From Mactromeris polynyma (lineage: Eukaryota; Mollusca; Bivalvia; Venerida; Mactridae): DNA of 64,000 bases. Under the pieces are notes generated by a model, which was not told the DNA's origin, made no database searches, and was given only the letters and a program-made list of their open reading frames with translations. This document shows positions 1-11,324 of this stretch, piece after piece. A program made the position numbers and the translations under genes. The DNA lies in contig JASFXZ010000027.1 in assembly GCA_032209605.1 (NCBI GenBank), positions 6,095,372 to 6,159,371 of the forward strand. Reading direction: 5' to 3'. Each line of letters begins with the position of its first letter. The stretch's first letter is position 1.

Positions 1-387
1 CGCTTCAGCGTAAATTCGCTACCTATGATTTCTTGAATGCTGTTAATGCAAAAACTTGAATATATTGTAACCTAATATATTTTATATGCTTAAACTTAAT
101 ACAAAAATTGATCGTTTGATAAGAATAAATAAATGGTCCGATTTTTACGAAAACATGAATAAATTTGCGACTGAAAGTCTATGGTGGCATATTACTGCCA
201 CCAGTTAGCATGATAGCGTTCGCGAATTAATTCGTGTTAACCACTTAATTATTACGATAATTATCTAGCTATCTAGTTAATATTCGTGATAAATTTTCGG
301 TAAGATAAATATCATACAACTAGAAACAGGCTTGAAAGTGCTCAGAACTGCCACCTCTTACCTTTTTATGATGTATTACACTAGATT
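1..387. repeat. AT-rich repeat with inverted partner at about 690-845
   Basis: No gene is visible. Bases 1-160 read, on the opposite strand, much like bases 690-845: both contain a block like GCGTAAA-TCGCTACCT, a 'TATGCAAAAACTT'-like block and a 'GATAAGAATAAAT'-like block in the same order. The partner lies inside the piggyBac-type element at 561-2104, so this may be the truncated end of a second, inverted copy of that family running off the window. The match is imperfect by eye. Confidence 0.4.
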
Positions 388-560
388 TAAGTGGTAACAC
401 GAATCTTATCTAGTTGTCCACTTATTATGTTACTTAGTAACTCAAATTCGCGAATTTCACTGAAGATTCGTGTTACCACTTATTTATAAATACATTTTTG
501 GCTTCTAGATGTAAGTGGTAACACGAATCTTAAGTGAAATTCGCGAATTTGAGTTATTAA
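388..560. repeat. foldback (inverted) repeat, split by the piggyBac-type element
   Basis: The left arm (about 401-482) and right arm (about 511-560, resuming at 2109-2142) are inverted copies. Both include the block ACTCAAATTCGCGAATTTCA on one strand and its complement on the other, with a centre of about 28 bp. The arms also carry smaller inverted repeats built on TAAGTGGTAACACGAATCTT. The right arm is continuous only if bases 561-2108 are removed, so the foldback is older than the insertion. It resembles a non-autonomous foldback element; the superfamily is not recognisable. Confidence 0.6.
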
Positions 561-2104
561 CCCTTTACTCCATGATCACTCGTTTTCACGCCCTAATACC
601 ATCTCCATGATCACTCGATTTCACGCCCTAATACCATCTCCATGATCACGCGTTTTCACTCACTTGTTTTTAAACCACTATAAATCCATTTTTTTCGTAA
701 AATTCGGACATTCTAATTTATTCTTATGAAAAGATCGATATTTCCTTAAGCTAATGCATTTTAAAAAAAAATGGGTTACTATATAAAGTTTTTGCATAAA
801 CTGCATTTAAAACATCACAGGTAGCGATTTTACGCTGGACACGCGGAAGCGTATTTTCTTCACAAACTCACGGCAAGTTTACAATAAATTCTCGGATTTT
901 TACAATAAGTACCATAATTTTAACTTACCCTAATGTAAAAAGCAATCTTGTAAGATATTAATTCCACCAAAAAAAATATGGTTAATAATAAAAGTTATTC
1001 CAAAAACGGCCATCAAATAATCCCATGTAAAGAAAAAATACGTCATCGTGACATTTTTTGTGTACACAAGTTTGCTATTTTCTGAAAATTCACCCGAACA
1101 AAATCCATATTAAAGTAGGTCAAATCCAGGTACCTATTGTCTGTGTTGCAATTCTTGTGACAACAATTTAATTTTCAACAAGAATAAACATCAAAGAAGT
1201 TTGAAGTTGCTGGCTAAGTCTTTGAAGTAGATATTTTTGGATGACAGTTGCAGCCACCTTGTGAATTACAAATTGAGATCCAAGATTGACATGACATAAT
1301 CATTGCAATTATCAATGGGATTAATTATATCAAACAGGAAATAGCAATATGAATTAACACATGATAAAGATCTCCTGGAGTTTTATGACTCTTATGTTTT
1401 TACAGCTGACACATGGGGCAATTTAGTGACCAGTAGGACTAATCTTCTGTCTAGGGCGTGGCTTATGAATTGCAGTACAATTAGCATCAACCAATCAGAT
1501 TAAATGAACCATAAGAAATATATATTAATTAATGTCAATTATCATTAGCTGTGAGAATACTGAAGTCAATTTTAACATTTAGGACTTTTTGTTTTATTTA
1601 CATGTTCCAACATACGCCAATGTATCTGTAACTGTATAAGTAAATCTCCATTTGTGTTTGAACATAAAGTTTGCTTGTATAAACTCATTTTATAACAAAA
1701 TATAAATATTGACTAAAATGATGACTGTTTGTTCATATATAAATAATTATAATTGCTAATTAATATGTGCTGTTGGGATTATAAACCCAATTTCACCACA
1801 ATTATTTTTAGAAATACACAAAGTGTATGTGTATCTCAAATTATAATTTTCTGTATCTTCTATAATTTTTAACCCACAATAATAAAATTTACATCATTAT
1901 ACAGAAAATTTAATTCCCTGAAACTTTTACACTCATGTAAAAGTGATTAAACCAATACTTTACACTGTTATTTCATGTTTAAGTATACAGGTGTCAATCA
2001 CCAATTATTTTCCATTAACCTGTATGGCGATAGAGTAGGCTATGTGACCAGTGTCTTATCAGCATACAGTAGGTCAATGGGCTAGAGGTCTATGGAGTAA
2101 AGGG
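561..2104. mobile_element. non-autonomous piggyBac-type element (1.54 kb)
   Basis: The ends are inverted repeats: CCCTTTACTCCAT at 561-573 and its complement ending at 2104. They are flanked on both sides by TTAA (557-560 and 2105-2108). TTAA duplication with a CCC terminus is characteristic of the piggyBac superfamily. No transposase reading frame is present, so it would depend on an enzyme made elsewhere. Just inside the left end are about 2.6 copies of a 35-bp direct repeat, such as subterminal transposase-binding sites can form. The interior is otherwise AT-rich and non-coding. Confidence 0.7.
570..662. repeat. 35-bp subterminal direct repeats
   Basis: CATGATCACTCG recurs at 571, 606 and 641 (the last reads CATGATCACGCG), a 35-bp period. 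Each unit continues with TTTCACGCCCTAATACCATC. They sit directly inside the left terminal inverted repeat of the piggyBac-type element. Confidence 0.75.
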
Positions 2105-2108
2105 TTAA

Positions 2109-2357
2109 GTAACATATTAAGTGGTCAACTAGATAAGATTTTAGGTTATTATCAGTTAACACTAATTATCACTAGATCCAAACTTCTTTGATGTTACACA
2201 GTTATGAAATACTTATTTAAGTATTCATTTTAAGGCATATATTGCAGCAAACTTTCCCTATTATTGAAATGATAATAATAGAATTAATATAAAGGAACAC
2301 ATATCTATTCAATATATTTCCTATTCCCTTTTTCCTATGTTGAAGGGTCTAATATAG
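2109..2357. other. no gene seen
   Basis: The first 35 bases complete the right arm of the foldback repeat. The rest is AT-rich without recognisable content. Confidence 0.5.
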
Positions 2358-2500
2358 GTGCAATATCAGAATGGGGCAAATGTCCGCCTGTGCAATATCA
2401 GAATGGGGCAAATGTCCGCATGTGCAATATTAGAATGGGGCAAATGTCCGCATGTGCAAATATTAGCATTGGGGCAATGTCCTAGGGGCTAATGTCCGTC
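2358..2500. repeat. 32-bp minisatellite, about 3.5 copies
   Basis: The unit GTGCAATATCAGAATGGGGC plus 12 more bases ending GTCCGCAT repeats with a 32-bp period from 2358; the last copy is degenerate. Confidence 0.8.
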
Positions 2501-2843
2501 TACCACACTGACCCAATGCAATAGTTCTCATCTACAATATTTACCCCCATTGTTCTGAATATTGTTGGCCATTTTGATAGGCACATTTCCTTTAAGTTTA
2601 TGGGAAATTTGCCTATCATTTTGGCCGACCAATGTTCTTGTTATTTTCTAAATTATCACATACTTGGAAAATAATCATGTAAGGGCTTATCAGTTATGCC
2701 TATCAAAATGGCCGAGAGTTAAGAACAAGGGAGGTAAATATTGTAGATTCGGGACCTGTGTATTTCAGGGGATCCAGACGTTCACTCCAGATTAGAGCTA
2801 AACTATTTTAATTCAGAATTGAAGATTATTCTTCAGTTTAACT

Positions 2844-2847
2844 TTAA
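2844..2847. other. TTAA target duplication, outer Kolobok left
   Basis: TTAA directly precedes the outer element's left end (AGTTAGTGAGTGT at 2848). It pairs with TTAA at 29474-29477. The empty version is at 52492-52495. Confidence 0.85.
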
Positions 2848-3094
2848 AGTTAGTGAGTGTGATTTTAACGTCAAATCCACTTATTCGCTGAAAACCGGCA
2901 AATTCACATACAATCAACATAAACTAACAAACATCAGCCAAAACTCCGAAAGACTTCAACTGGTTATTGATAAAATACGAGTTTTACCTGGGGTCAGCAA
3001 ACCGAAAGTAACGCCAGTTGCGGAATCCTCGATCTATTTTTAAAGACTGCTCTGAGCATGCGCGCACAGCGTGATAATTTGTAAACAAGCAGTC

Positions 3095-5285
3095 ATGGAA
3101 TCGCAAGAGTCTAGCTCTACTACGTCTTCGGTAAGTATGTGTTTTTTTTGTATACTAAAGAAAATACGAAAACTTAGATTTTGTTTATAATATGTGTCGT
3201 GAAACTTATTACCTATCGAAGATTATAATTGTTCGATCGTCTATTGACAAGACAATTGCGCTAAATGGGGGTCATCTCAAAACGATTTCTGTTCGTAACA
3301 ATATGACGTAGCATATGACGTAGCGGACTTCGATCCGTGTACTGCCGATCAGATGTTTGACTGCCCGGTTTTACTTTTTGTAAAACTAGCTCATTATTGA
3401 CGTACAATGTTTTCAACGAATTATAACTTTGGTTACTCCTGTCCGTCCGTTTACGGGTCTGTATTTAACAAAATGTGGATATACTGCCATGATTGACCAG
3501 CATAGATCTATATAGATCTGCAAGGTTTTGGCAATATTTGATCAGTAGATTCTGTTAAAAAATAAATTGCTTAACTTTGAAAGGGACATGTATGAAACTT
3601 GGTACGATCTACCAGATATGGAAAAATGTGGATAATATGCAGGGCATGCTCTTGTTGTTATCGCATTCAAAATTCGCTGTGGCAATCGAGAAAGGCCATG
3701 TTCATGCATTATTAGTTTTCAAGGGGTGCAAATAACATGTACTTGCATAGTTAAAACCCATCTCTGTTTATAACCAATAATTAGTATGTTGAAAATTAAA
3801 CATTAGACATACAAATGAAGGAATCAAAAGTAGAAAGAGTGCCTGATCCGATGTAGGCCTTTAACTCGGGACCCCCTAAACACTAGTATATGGCGCTCTA
3901 CCGACTCAGCTAACCAGCCAACCAGCTTACCCCACACCATTATACTCCTCAGACTTCCAGCATTTGAGGCTCAACCACCTTTAGCCATCAAACATCACTG
4001 CCACCATTGAAGTAAATCAAGGAAAATGCGCATGTAGGGCTCGAACTCGCAAACCCCTGAACACTAGTATGGCGCTCTGTACCATCTAACCCACACCACT
4101 AAATGAAGGTCTGATATAATTGACACTCGAGTGGTTTTTTTAAATGGCCAATAGGTTGGTACAGCTACTGTGTGAATGGATTCTGTTGTCAGTTGAGATA
4201 TTACAGACAATTGGTCACTAATATCTTTTTGACTTTGAAATACTTCAGTCAGTGCATTTAATTAATAAATTATTTAATTTACAGGACAATACACTTGAAT
4301 ACAGTTTTGATTTGCCAGTGAGAGGCCGGAGAGGTGTAAGAGGGGGATGTGTGACGACGAGAGGAAGGGGTAGAGGAGGTAGCGTGAGGGGAAAGAGGAA
4401 GCAGAGGGGCAAAATACTAGGTGTTGGGGATGCTGAACGACTCCGAGAGTTGGCAGAAAATAAGAAGCAACGTGCTAATGTAAGTGTTACTATTTGAACA
4501 AGCATATGAGTGTGACTGCTATAATAATTAATGTATCATGATAAGGGAGGCACAGTGGTCGAAGAGTAGAGCACCCGACTCCTGATCCAAAGGTCACGAG
4601 TTCGAGCTGCGCAATGAGCTGGGTTTCATTACAAACTTCACAAGCCCTAAATTTGGTACTGGTTGGTAGCCAGGAAGCAGTCATTAAGTGAGATAAGTAT
4701 AAGTTGTAAAATTTGTTTCACAATCTATGTAAAACAAATCAGTTTTAAATATAAGATGATATTCTTCAAAGGTGTTGATTGCATTACTGAAAATGGTTGT
4801 GTATTAGGCCCTGTCAACTATTTATTTTTTGAAAGTCTCATTTTTTTTCCAATTTTGAGTTATTATGGCTCCCTCTCTCCCACTGTTTTTGTCTTCCGTG
4901 TCTGTCTGTCCATCTGTCTGTCCGTCCACTTTTATCTTGTCAGCAGTGAATGAATATTGGGAATAAGTTGCATTATTTGGCATTCCTGCTCGACTTTATT
5001 GGAGATTTTGTTTATTTTCAGGAACTAGTTGATAAACTAGATGAACTTGAAGCGAAAGAGTTATTAAGAAAGGTAGCACAGAAGATGCTATCTGTGCTGC
5101 TGGACATTTCTGCGACCTTATCCCGGCAGCCTGCACCAGAACCTGAACCATCAGGTAGCCAAGACTGGTCGTCTTGGTGCATCTGCCAAAGGTGCAGAGA
5201 AATGCCCACTGACAGAGAGAATGTGTGTTGTGGAATGAGACCAAACCTGTGCTCAAGTGTTCAGCCTGTAAGATCTATATCATAG
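3095..5285 (+). CDS. small RGRG-rich protein with P2X7-type Cys domain (outer copy)
   Basis: Three exons are predicted from splice sites and phase. Exon 1 is 3095-3130 (MESQESSSTTSS, donor GTAAGT), exon 2 is 4285-4479, and exon 3 runs from 5022 to the TAG at 5283-5285; all joins are phase 0, giving about 165 residues. Exon 2 encodes a basic RGRGRGG stretch (AT-hook or RGG like) followed by a charged helix. Exon 3 starts with an acidic/leucine helix and ends with the cysteine pattern WCICQRCREMPTDRENVCC, close to the start of the zinc-binding cytosolic domain of P2X7 receptors. There are no membrane segments, so it is not a receptor channel. The protein ends early in that domain unless GTAAGA at about 5272 is used as a further donor. 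The gene converges on the transposase gene of the same element. Nucleic-acid binding is inference. Confidence 0.65.
3851..3922 (-). repeat. tRNA-Thr-like SINE head inside Kolobok
   Basis: The minus strand shows a tRNA-like A box (GTTAGCTGAGTCGGTAGAGC) and an anticodon-arm stretch containing TAGTGTTTAGGGGGTC, much like 29698-29769. The B box is degraded. The mirrored copy is at about 18066-18137. Confidence 0.55.
4028..4092 (-). repeat. second tRNA-like SINE head
   Basis: The minus strand reads like a damaged copy of the same tRNA-Thr-like head, with ACTAGTGTTCAGGGG and a GAGTTCGAGCC B box. It is mirrored at about 17895-17960. Confidence 0.5.
4543..4625 (+). repeat. tRNA-like SINE head
   Basis: The A-box-like GTGGTCGAAGAGTAGAGC and B-box-like CGAGTTCGAGC are spaced as in a tRNA gene (about 4554-4613). 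It lies in the second intron of the P2X7-type gene and is mirrored at about 17365-17450. It is a SINE or tRNA pseudogene, not a functional tRNA. Confidence 0.5.
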
Positions 5286-5853
5286 TGTAGATTTTACACA
5301 CAAAATAAATGTCCAATTGTATGTACATGCCTTAGCTTTTGTTTTTTTACAGTTTTCTTGTAACTTATACAAATCGGCATTGGCTCTATAGTTAGCATAA
5401 AGTGGTTAGCCAAGCAGAAGAAAATTAACCCATTAGTGTTCAAACAAATTTTATGTATGAGACATTACACATTATGCTCTCGTTTTATGTCATATCATAC
5501 AAATGTATGTAATAAAACCCTGCTATTCATACCAGATGTGAGAATACTCATTTGCAAAAAAGAAGAGATCAAATGTCAGGAAATACCCACCGAGCCATAA
5601 CAAAACATTTTTGCCTTTATGGAGCAATACACTTTTATTCCATAAATCTTAAAAACAAGAAATCTGTCAATATTTAACAGTCATAGGCTAACAACAATCA
5701 CATCTTATATGGTAAACTACATTAGGTTTATGGTACAGAGAAGTTTTCTTTGTGAACAGGTCAACATGACAGATGTGTAATTCACTTTTCACAACCAAAC
5801 AAATATTTCAACTTGATATTGGTTGACCATGTACATACTAATACAGAAAGAGA

Positions 5854-5857
5854 TTAA
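5854..5857. other. TTAA target duplication, inner Kolobok left
   Basis: TTAA precedes AGGTAGTGAGTGT at 5858. Its partner is TTAA at 19141-19144. The uninterrupted target is visible inside the inner copy itself at 16131-16134 (CACTTAATCTC). Confidence 0.92.
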
Positions 5858-5870
5858 AGGTAGTGAGTGT
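5858..5870. repeat. inner Kolobok terminal inverted repeat, left
   Basis: AGGTAGTGAGTGT, complementary to 19128-19140; the repeat becomes imperfect inward. Confidence 0.9.
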
Positions 5871-6859
5871 CACTTTATCAAAAAAATCGATCCTCGTAAA
5901 TTTCGGAATTTTGCATGTTAATACCTTTGTACAGACCTGTTCTTTCATTCTGCATTATTTATTTTTTTAAGAACCCTCTATAACCATACAAATTTAAGCT
6001 TAAAACAGGTATTTCCTATCTTGGCCTACGCGCCTAGTTAGAGCTATTTATATTTCGCGCCAAAATTTCGAAATGCATTGTGGGAAGGTCTCGTGAGATC
6101 ACAAGGTGAAGATCGCGACATTCGAAGACAAAACAATGCCTGGTCCGCCGAAAACGGTTACTGGTTCGACTAAAAAGAAGCAGAAAGCTGCACAAGCTAA
6201 ACAGAGACGTGTCGAAAGCGTCAGGATTGGGCCATTTATTGACACATGGGTTAATATAAAGGCCGAAAATGGAAAAAGACGAAGAAGTCGCCGAGATGCT
6301 GATTTCATGGTGAGGGATAGTCTCAATATTATTCTTTTCAATTTTCGCAGTACGTCGTTTATTCATTTTCCTCATTTAGAGCTGTCAACAAATGAAACGG
6401 TATCGATGTATCCTCGATATTTTTCCATCGATACATATTAAAAAAAAAGATAGTTATGAACATTAAATACATGCCTGAACGACGAAAAATAACGCAAAAC
6501 AAAGATGGAAGGTGCGCAGTCAAATTCAAAAGTATGAACATATTTAGCTAAAGAACGTATTCCCTGATAGATGTGCGATTGGTTGACCTATTGATTAGAG
6601 ATCAAAATAATGCAAACACTGATTTCACAGTGATGAAAGCTGAGCTATACCAAGAATAAAATGTGCAATGTTATTTTCATGTTGTAGTTATAAAGAATCA
6701 CATCAAAGAAAGAGGAAAAAAACATTCACAGCCCCATCGTCTGAATCGTCAAGTATTAGCGGGTCCAAAAGGTGAGGGATTTTTACTGTACTGTATTGCT
6801 AAGTAACTTATTGTGCTATTGCATTTATAATACTTATAGCTTGTAAAACAGCTATAACT

Positions 6860-7240
6860 TATGTATAAGCTGCACATCCACATGAGGTCATCTGCTGAGC
6901 GCCGTCCATCACAGAGTGATTCGCTCCTTTTAGCTCAGGACAGCGGATCAGTAGTGTGATCACTACCCCTCAGTGAATAGCTTTCAGCTCTTCTGATCTT
7001 TTTCATCCATAACCAGCTGGATGCTTTCTCTGCAGTCTGCCCGAGCTCTTTCACTGAAGCTCTGCATTGCTTCCCGACTTATGCATAGGGAGCTCAATGT
7101 GGTCCATACAGATTGGGCTGTGAGTGTGAACCCTCTGCAGCCCACCTCTCCTGGAAACAGCCAAGTCAGCCACCCACACTCTTTACACAGTGCTTGAAGA
7201 TATGTGTACTTGGCCTTCAGTTTGTATGCACTCTGGCATC
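6860..7240. repeat. GC-richer repeat fragment within a transposase intron
   Basis: A block of about 350 bp that is noticeably richer in GC than its surroundings lies between exons 2 and 3. It is present in both Kolobok copies (mirror at about 28100-28480), so it is older than the nesting. It looks like a fragment of another retroelement; no motif identifies it. Confidence 0.3.
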
Positions 7241-10200
7241 TTTCTTCCCATAAAAGTATATATAAAATTTAGCAATATCAATGCCAATATCATTGAAATA
7301 CATCCGTATGTTCTTTGTTTTGTAGTGAACAAATCTGAGAGCAAAATAGACCTTCCTGATAGCTTATGTGGTAGTTATTGTATCATTAAATTTTCTTTTC
7401 ATCCCCTGGTGGTTTCACCCATAGTCATTTCACTTCAAAAACTTTGAAAACAAATATATAATAATAGTTTATCGAAATATCTTTGAGTACATATCTTTTA
7501 GGGAAGTTTGTTCCAAAAATACAATTATAAAGCTCACTAATAATATTTCATTTTGAAATATTGAATAAGTTTACTTCTAAAGAATCAGTAGCAATGAAAG
7601 TAGTGTTGCCCAAGAGATCAAATTTCAGTTAAAATCAATTATGGTATATTGATCCATAAATTTCATATGAAATGATATATATATTTGTTGTATAATAGAC
7701 ACTAACATCTTAGTATTCATATATTGTAGGGAGGTGGAAATGTCTGGTATTGAATTTGAAGCACTGTCATCATAATCAGATATTGGGTTAGTATTTATAT
7801 AAAGCAATGTAAAACAAATATCACTGAAATGATCCTAATCAGCAAAATCAATATGATGCAAAATTACTTACAAACATGTGTATGCATTATTATTTCATTA
7901 CTTTTGTTATTTTTGTATTAATAATCATTATGCATTGTATATTGTCAGTAGAGCTTAAAGAATCCATTTGTTACATTGAACACCATGGTACATTGTTAGT
8001 AATGTGTGACTGCTGATGAATGTTGACATTATGTGATTGTTGTGAGACTATCATTTGTAAAAAGTATAATTCTTAATCTGTTTGCACGCTCTTGTGATTT
8101 TAATTTATGTAGGTATGTTTGTGTGTATGTTCTGTGTCTGAATATGTTATGTAAGATACAGATAATGATTATTGTTATAACATAGCTCCATTAGAGATGA
8201 TTACTGCTACACTTGGCAGATATGAACAAATACAATGTATCATGTTTCAATATTTTACAGAACTTTTGCTGTACCATCAACATCAACCCCTAAAGAAGTC
8301 TACAAACCCATCATAGTTGATGCACCAAGGTTAGCAGTTTTTCATTGTAACTGTTTTGTATCATTGACAATAGCAGAACTGATGGTTCAGGGAAGTGTTG
8401 CATAATAGTTATATGTAACAGCCAGTTTAATTTGAGTTGATAAACAATATGTTATTTACATTTTTATATATTGTATGCCAGAAATGGTTATCAAATGTAC
8501 ATATTATTGCTAGTTTTGTTAGTTTAACACAGTATTCTTTTTTTAATGTAATAGGATGACCAAGTTTTCAAGTATGGCAGCTAATCCAAAGGGAAGCAGA
8601 TGTCCAATCGAATTGGAAACTTCCTTTCAAGTTTCGTACGTACAGATATATTGTTGTAACAATAAGTGTGAGTGTCACAGTGTATTTCTGTTAATATTTC
8701 CTTTCTTTGAATACATTTGAAGATGTATCAAGTAAGTTACATTGTAAGTGGCTTCAGGGTCACTTTGAGATCAATGTAAATCTGATGAATATTTTGGGGG
8801 GTAGGTGCCGAATCGCGACTGGTACGAAACGTTTTGTGTACGAATGCGTTTCAATAGTCTAGATCATCAGACGTCTGCATCTGATAGTGTTGGGTCATTG
8901 AAGCTTTAGAGCAGCTTGCAGTCCCCCAACCCCAGCAAATCTTCAGGATTGAGAACATTCAGCTGTTAGAACCCCTGTGTAAAGAAGGACTGTTGTTGCA
9001 ACAATCATTGCCGCTCCAGAGTTGCATTAAACTACCAGATTAAGCAATGTCCATATCGTGTAGATATAATGGACATTCAGCATTCTATATTGATATTAAC
9101 CAGCATAAGCAATAGCTAATATCATGTGTATTTATATATATATATATTACAGAAATAATTTCATGAAATTAATGTCATAGTATTTGTGTTTACAATATCA
9201 CAATTATCTGTAATTTGTAGATTTGATGATGGAGAGCTAGATGCTGGAGAAGTGATGGATGAAAATGATCCAGAATACATTCCATCTGACTGGGACATTT
9301 CCATGAATGTGTAAGTCAGTCTACATTAAAGTCTTTTTTATTAATTAGGCCCGGCAGTATAGTGCCTTATAGTAATCACCGCTTCTGTCGAGTGATTAGT
9401 TTTTGTTGAGCCCGCTTGGGTTTAAAACATCTTCTCTTGACCATTACTCTGCCCCCCCCCCCCTTGATCCTGATGGGTGTCTGCGACCCTCAAAACCGGG
9501 CTATTTTTCAGGATATATAATATTGATCCAGTAGATCTCCTGATTGATTGGTTAAACCAGTGTGACGGCTGGTATGTTCAGTACTCATAATTCATTATTA
9601 TTGACCTCCGCGTTACACACTAATAATCTGTGTACATCGTGCAAAGGTCGATGTCACACTTAGAGGTCAAACGTCAAAAATGGGTGTACTAGATATGCAT
9701 TGTATAGCATTATAGAACTATTCTCTCTTGGGAATATGGTCCTCAAACTGTACTTTATAACAGACCTGCTGGTTGTGACAAGTAAATGAACCTTATTGAT
9801 GTTTAGGTCAGTAAGTCAGAGGTAAAGGTTATGGTGACATTGACTTGAAACATGGTTTTCTGTTAGGAAATCTGTGACACTCGGGTGTATGGTCCTCAAT
9901 CTTGATGGGTCTCCTGGTTATGACAATAATATACCCCCTATAAATTAAGAGATCAATAGGTCACAGGTTAAGGTCATGTTGTATTTTTTTAAAGAAATTT
10001 TATTTGCATTCCCTTTCAATATATTTCATTGGCTGTGTCAAGTCCATCTTGCTGAGCCCCAATCATGTTTTATGTTCCCGCTCTAAAAGGGGGGCATATA
10101 GATTTGACCTTGTCTGTCCGTCTGAAAATTTTACAGTGAATGTTCTTCAGCATGTGTAGTTGCGCTCATGGGGTTTCATGTCTGGCTTCGCCTAGTACGT

Positions 10201-11135
10201 GCAAAGTTATGGCTCTTGACTTATTGATCATATTGCATACAGAGCATGCAATCTTGTGTCGTGCATATAACCAACAGTATATCAGCTAGACACTTTACAG
10301 GAATATTCACCAGCATGTGTAGTTGTGCGGTTTCATGTTTGGCTCCGCCTTGTAAGTGCAAAGTTTTAGCCCTAAATCTGTTGTTCACTTGGTAATTTTG
10401 ATACACATTTACAGACTATTAGGAGAATAATAGCATTTGTTTAATGTTTAAGTGGGGGCATATTATGTCCTATGGACACATTTGTTGTTTTTCTACTGTT
10501 TTATGTGCTTCCATTTTTTGAGTTATAATGACTATTTCATTTTTCAAGAATATCATAATTCTGATTCTTGTATAGCATATATAGCACAAAACTGATTTCT
10601 TTCAAATCATTAATTATTATATCTGCTTTGAAAATTATATTGCTGTTGAAAGGGTAACATAATATATGTTGTCAATACTTCATTAGAGCACCACCTGAAG
10701 GTCTAGTTGTGGAAATGGATTTGGAAGCTGATGTGCATGACATTGGTTTCGACGAAGAAGACAGTGATATTACATCTAAGGAAACCACCCGTAAAAAAGA
10801 CAGTGATGTTGCATCTAAGGGAACCATCCGTTTATGTCATGTGACACCATCAGACCAGGAGGAGCCAATGGTTATGGTGTCGGCTTCAAGTCTTCAGAGA
10901 TTGACCGACCTTGTTCCATATACCATTTGTACGAAGTGCAAAGAAAAAACAGAGGTGAAGAGGCACACAGAAGGGTATGGTTGGAAGCTCAGATGGGTAG
11001 GTTATTTATTCCCATATAGAATGATATAATTGAAATGAAAATTATTGAGTATTGAGAGTAAATTTCTGTAACATAGACAGATAATGATGTTCTCATCTTT
11101 GGTTCAATTAATGGATGAGATTTTCATCCATGTTA

Positions 11136-11324
11136 CAGTCAAACCTGTGTTAAAGACCACCTGCGAACAAAGACCACTATTGCAAAACCTGTCTGCAAAG
11201 ACCACCAACTTTATCTCCAATCAGACCATTTTCAATGATATTTAATCTGTTTATAGAGACCACCTGTAAACAAAGACCACATTTTGCTGTTCCCATGGAT
11301 GGTCTTTACAGACAGGTTTGACTG
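11136..11324. mobile_element. Tc1/mariner-type MITE (189 bp)
   Basis: The terminal inverted repeats CAGTCAAACCTGT and ACAGGTTTGACTG are flanked by TA (11134-11135, 11325-11326). The interior has repeated AAAGACCACC-type blocks. No coding capacity. It lies in the intron between transposase exons 6 and 7. Confidence 0.75.

Larger units (their letters stand above)
2848..5853 (+). mobile_element. outer Kolobok-type transposon, left part
   Basis: This is one end of a 13.3-kb element whose remainder is at 19145-29473; the inner copy 5858-19140 interrupts it. The sequence is the near-identical reverse complement of 16135-19140. Its terminal repeat reads AGTTAGTGAGTGT, whereas the other three ends of the two copies read AGGTAGTGAGTGT, so one base is changed. 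It contains the P2X7-type gene (plus strand) and three tRNA-like SINE heads. Kolobok elements characteristically insert at TTAA, and the transposase encoded in the other part matches that family. Confidence 0.88.

Noticed and set aside
4245..4505. 86-codon minus-strand frame with Pro/Leu-rich text (mirrored at 17483-17743)
   Set aside because: It is the antisense of the RGRG-rich exon of the P2X7-type gene.
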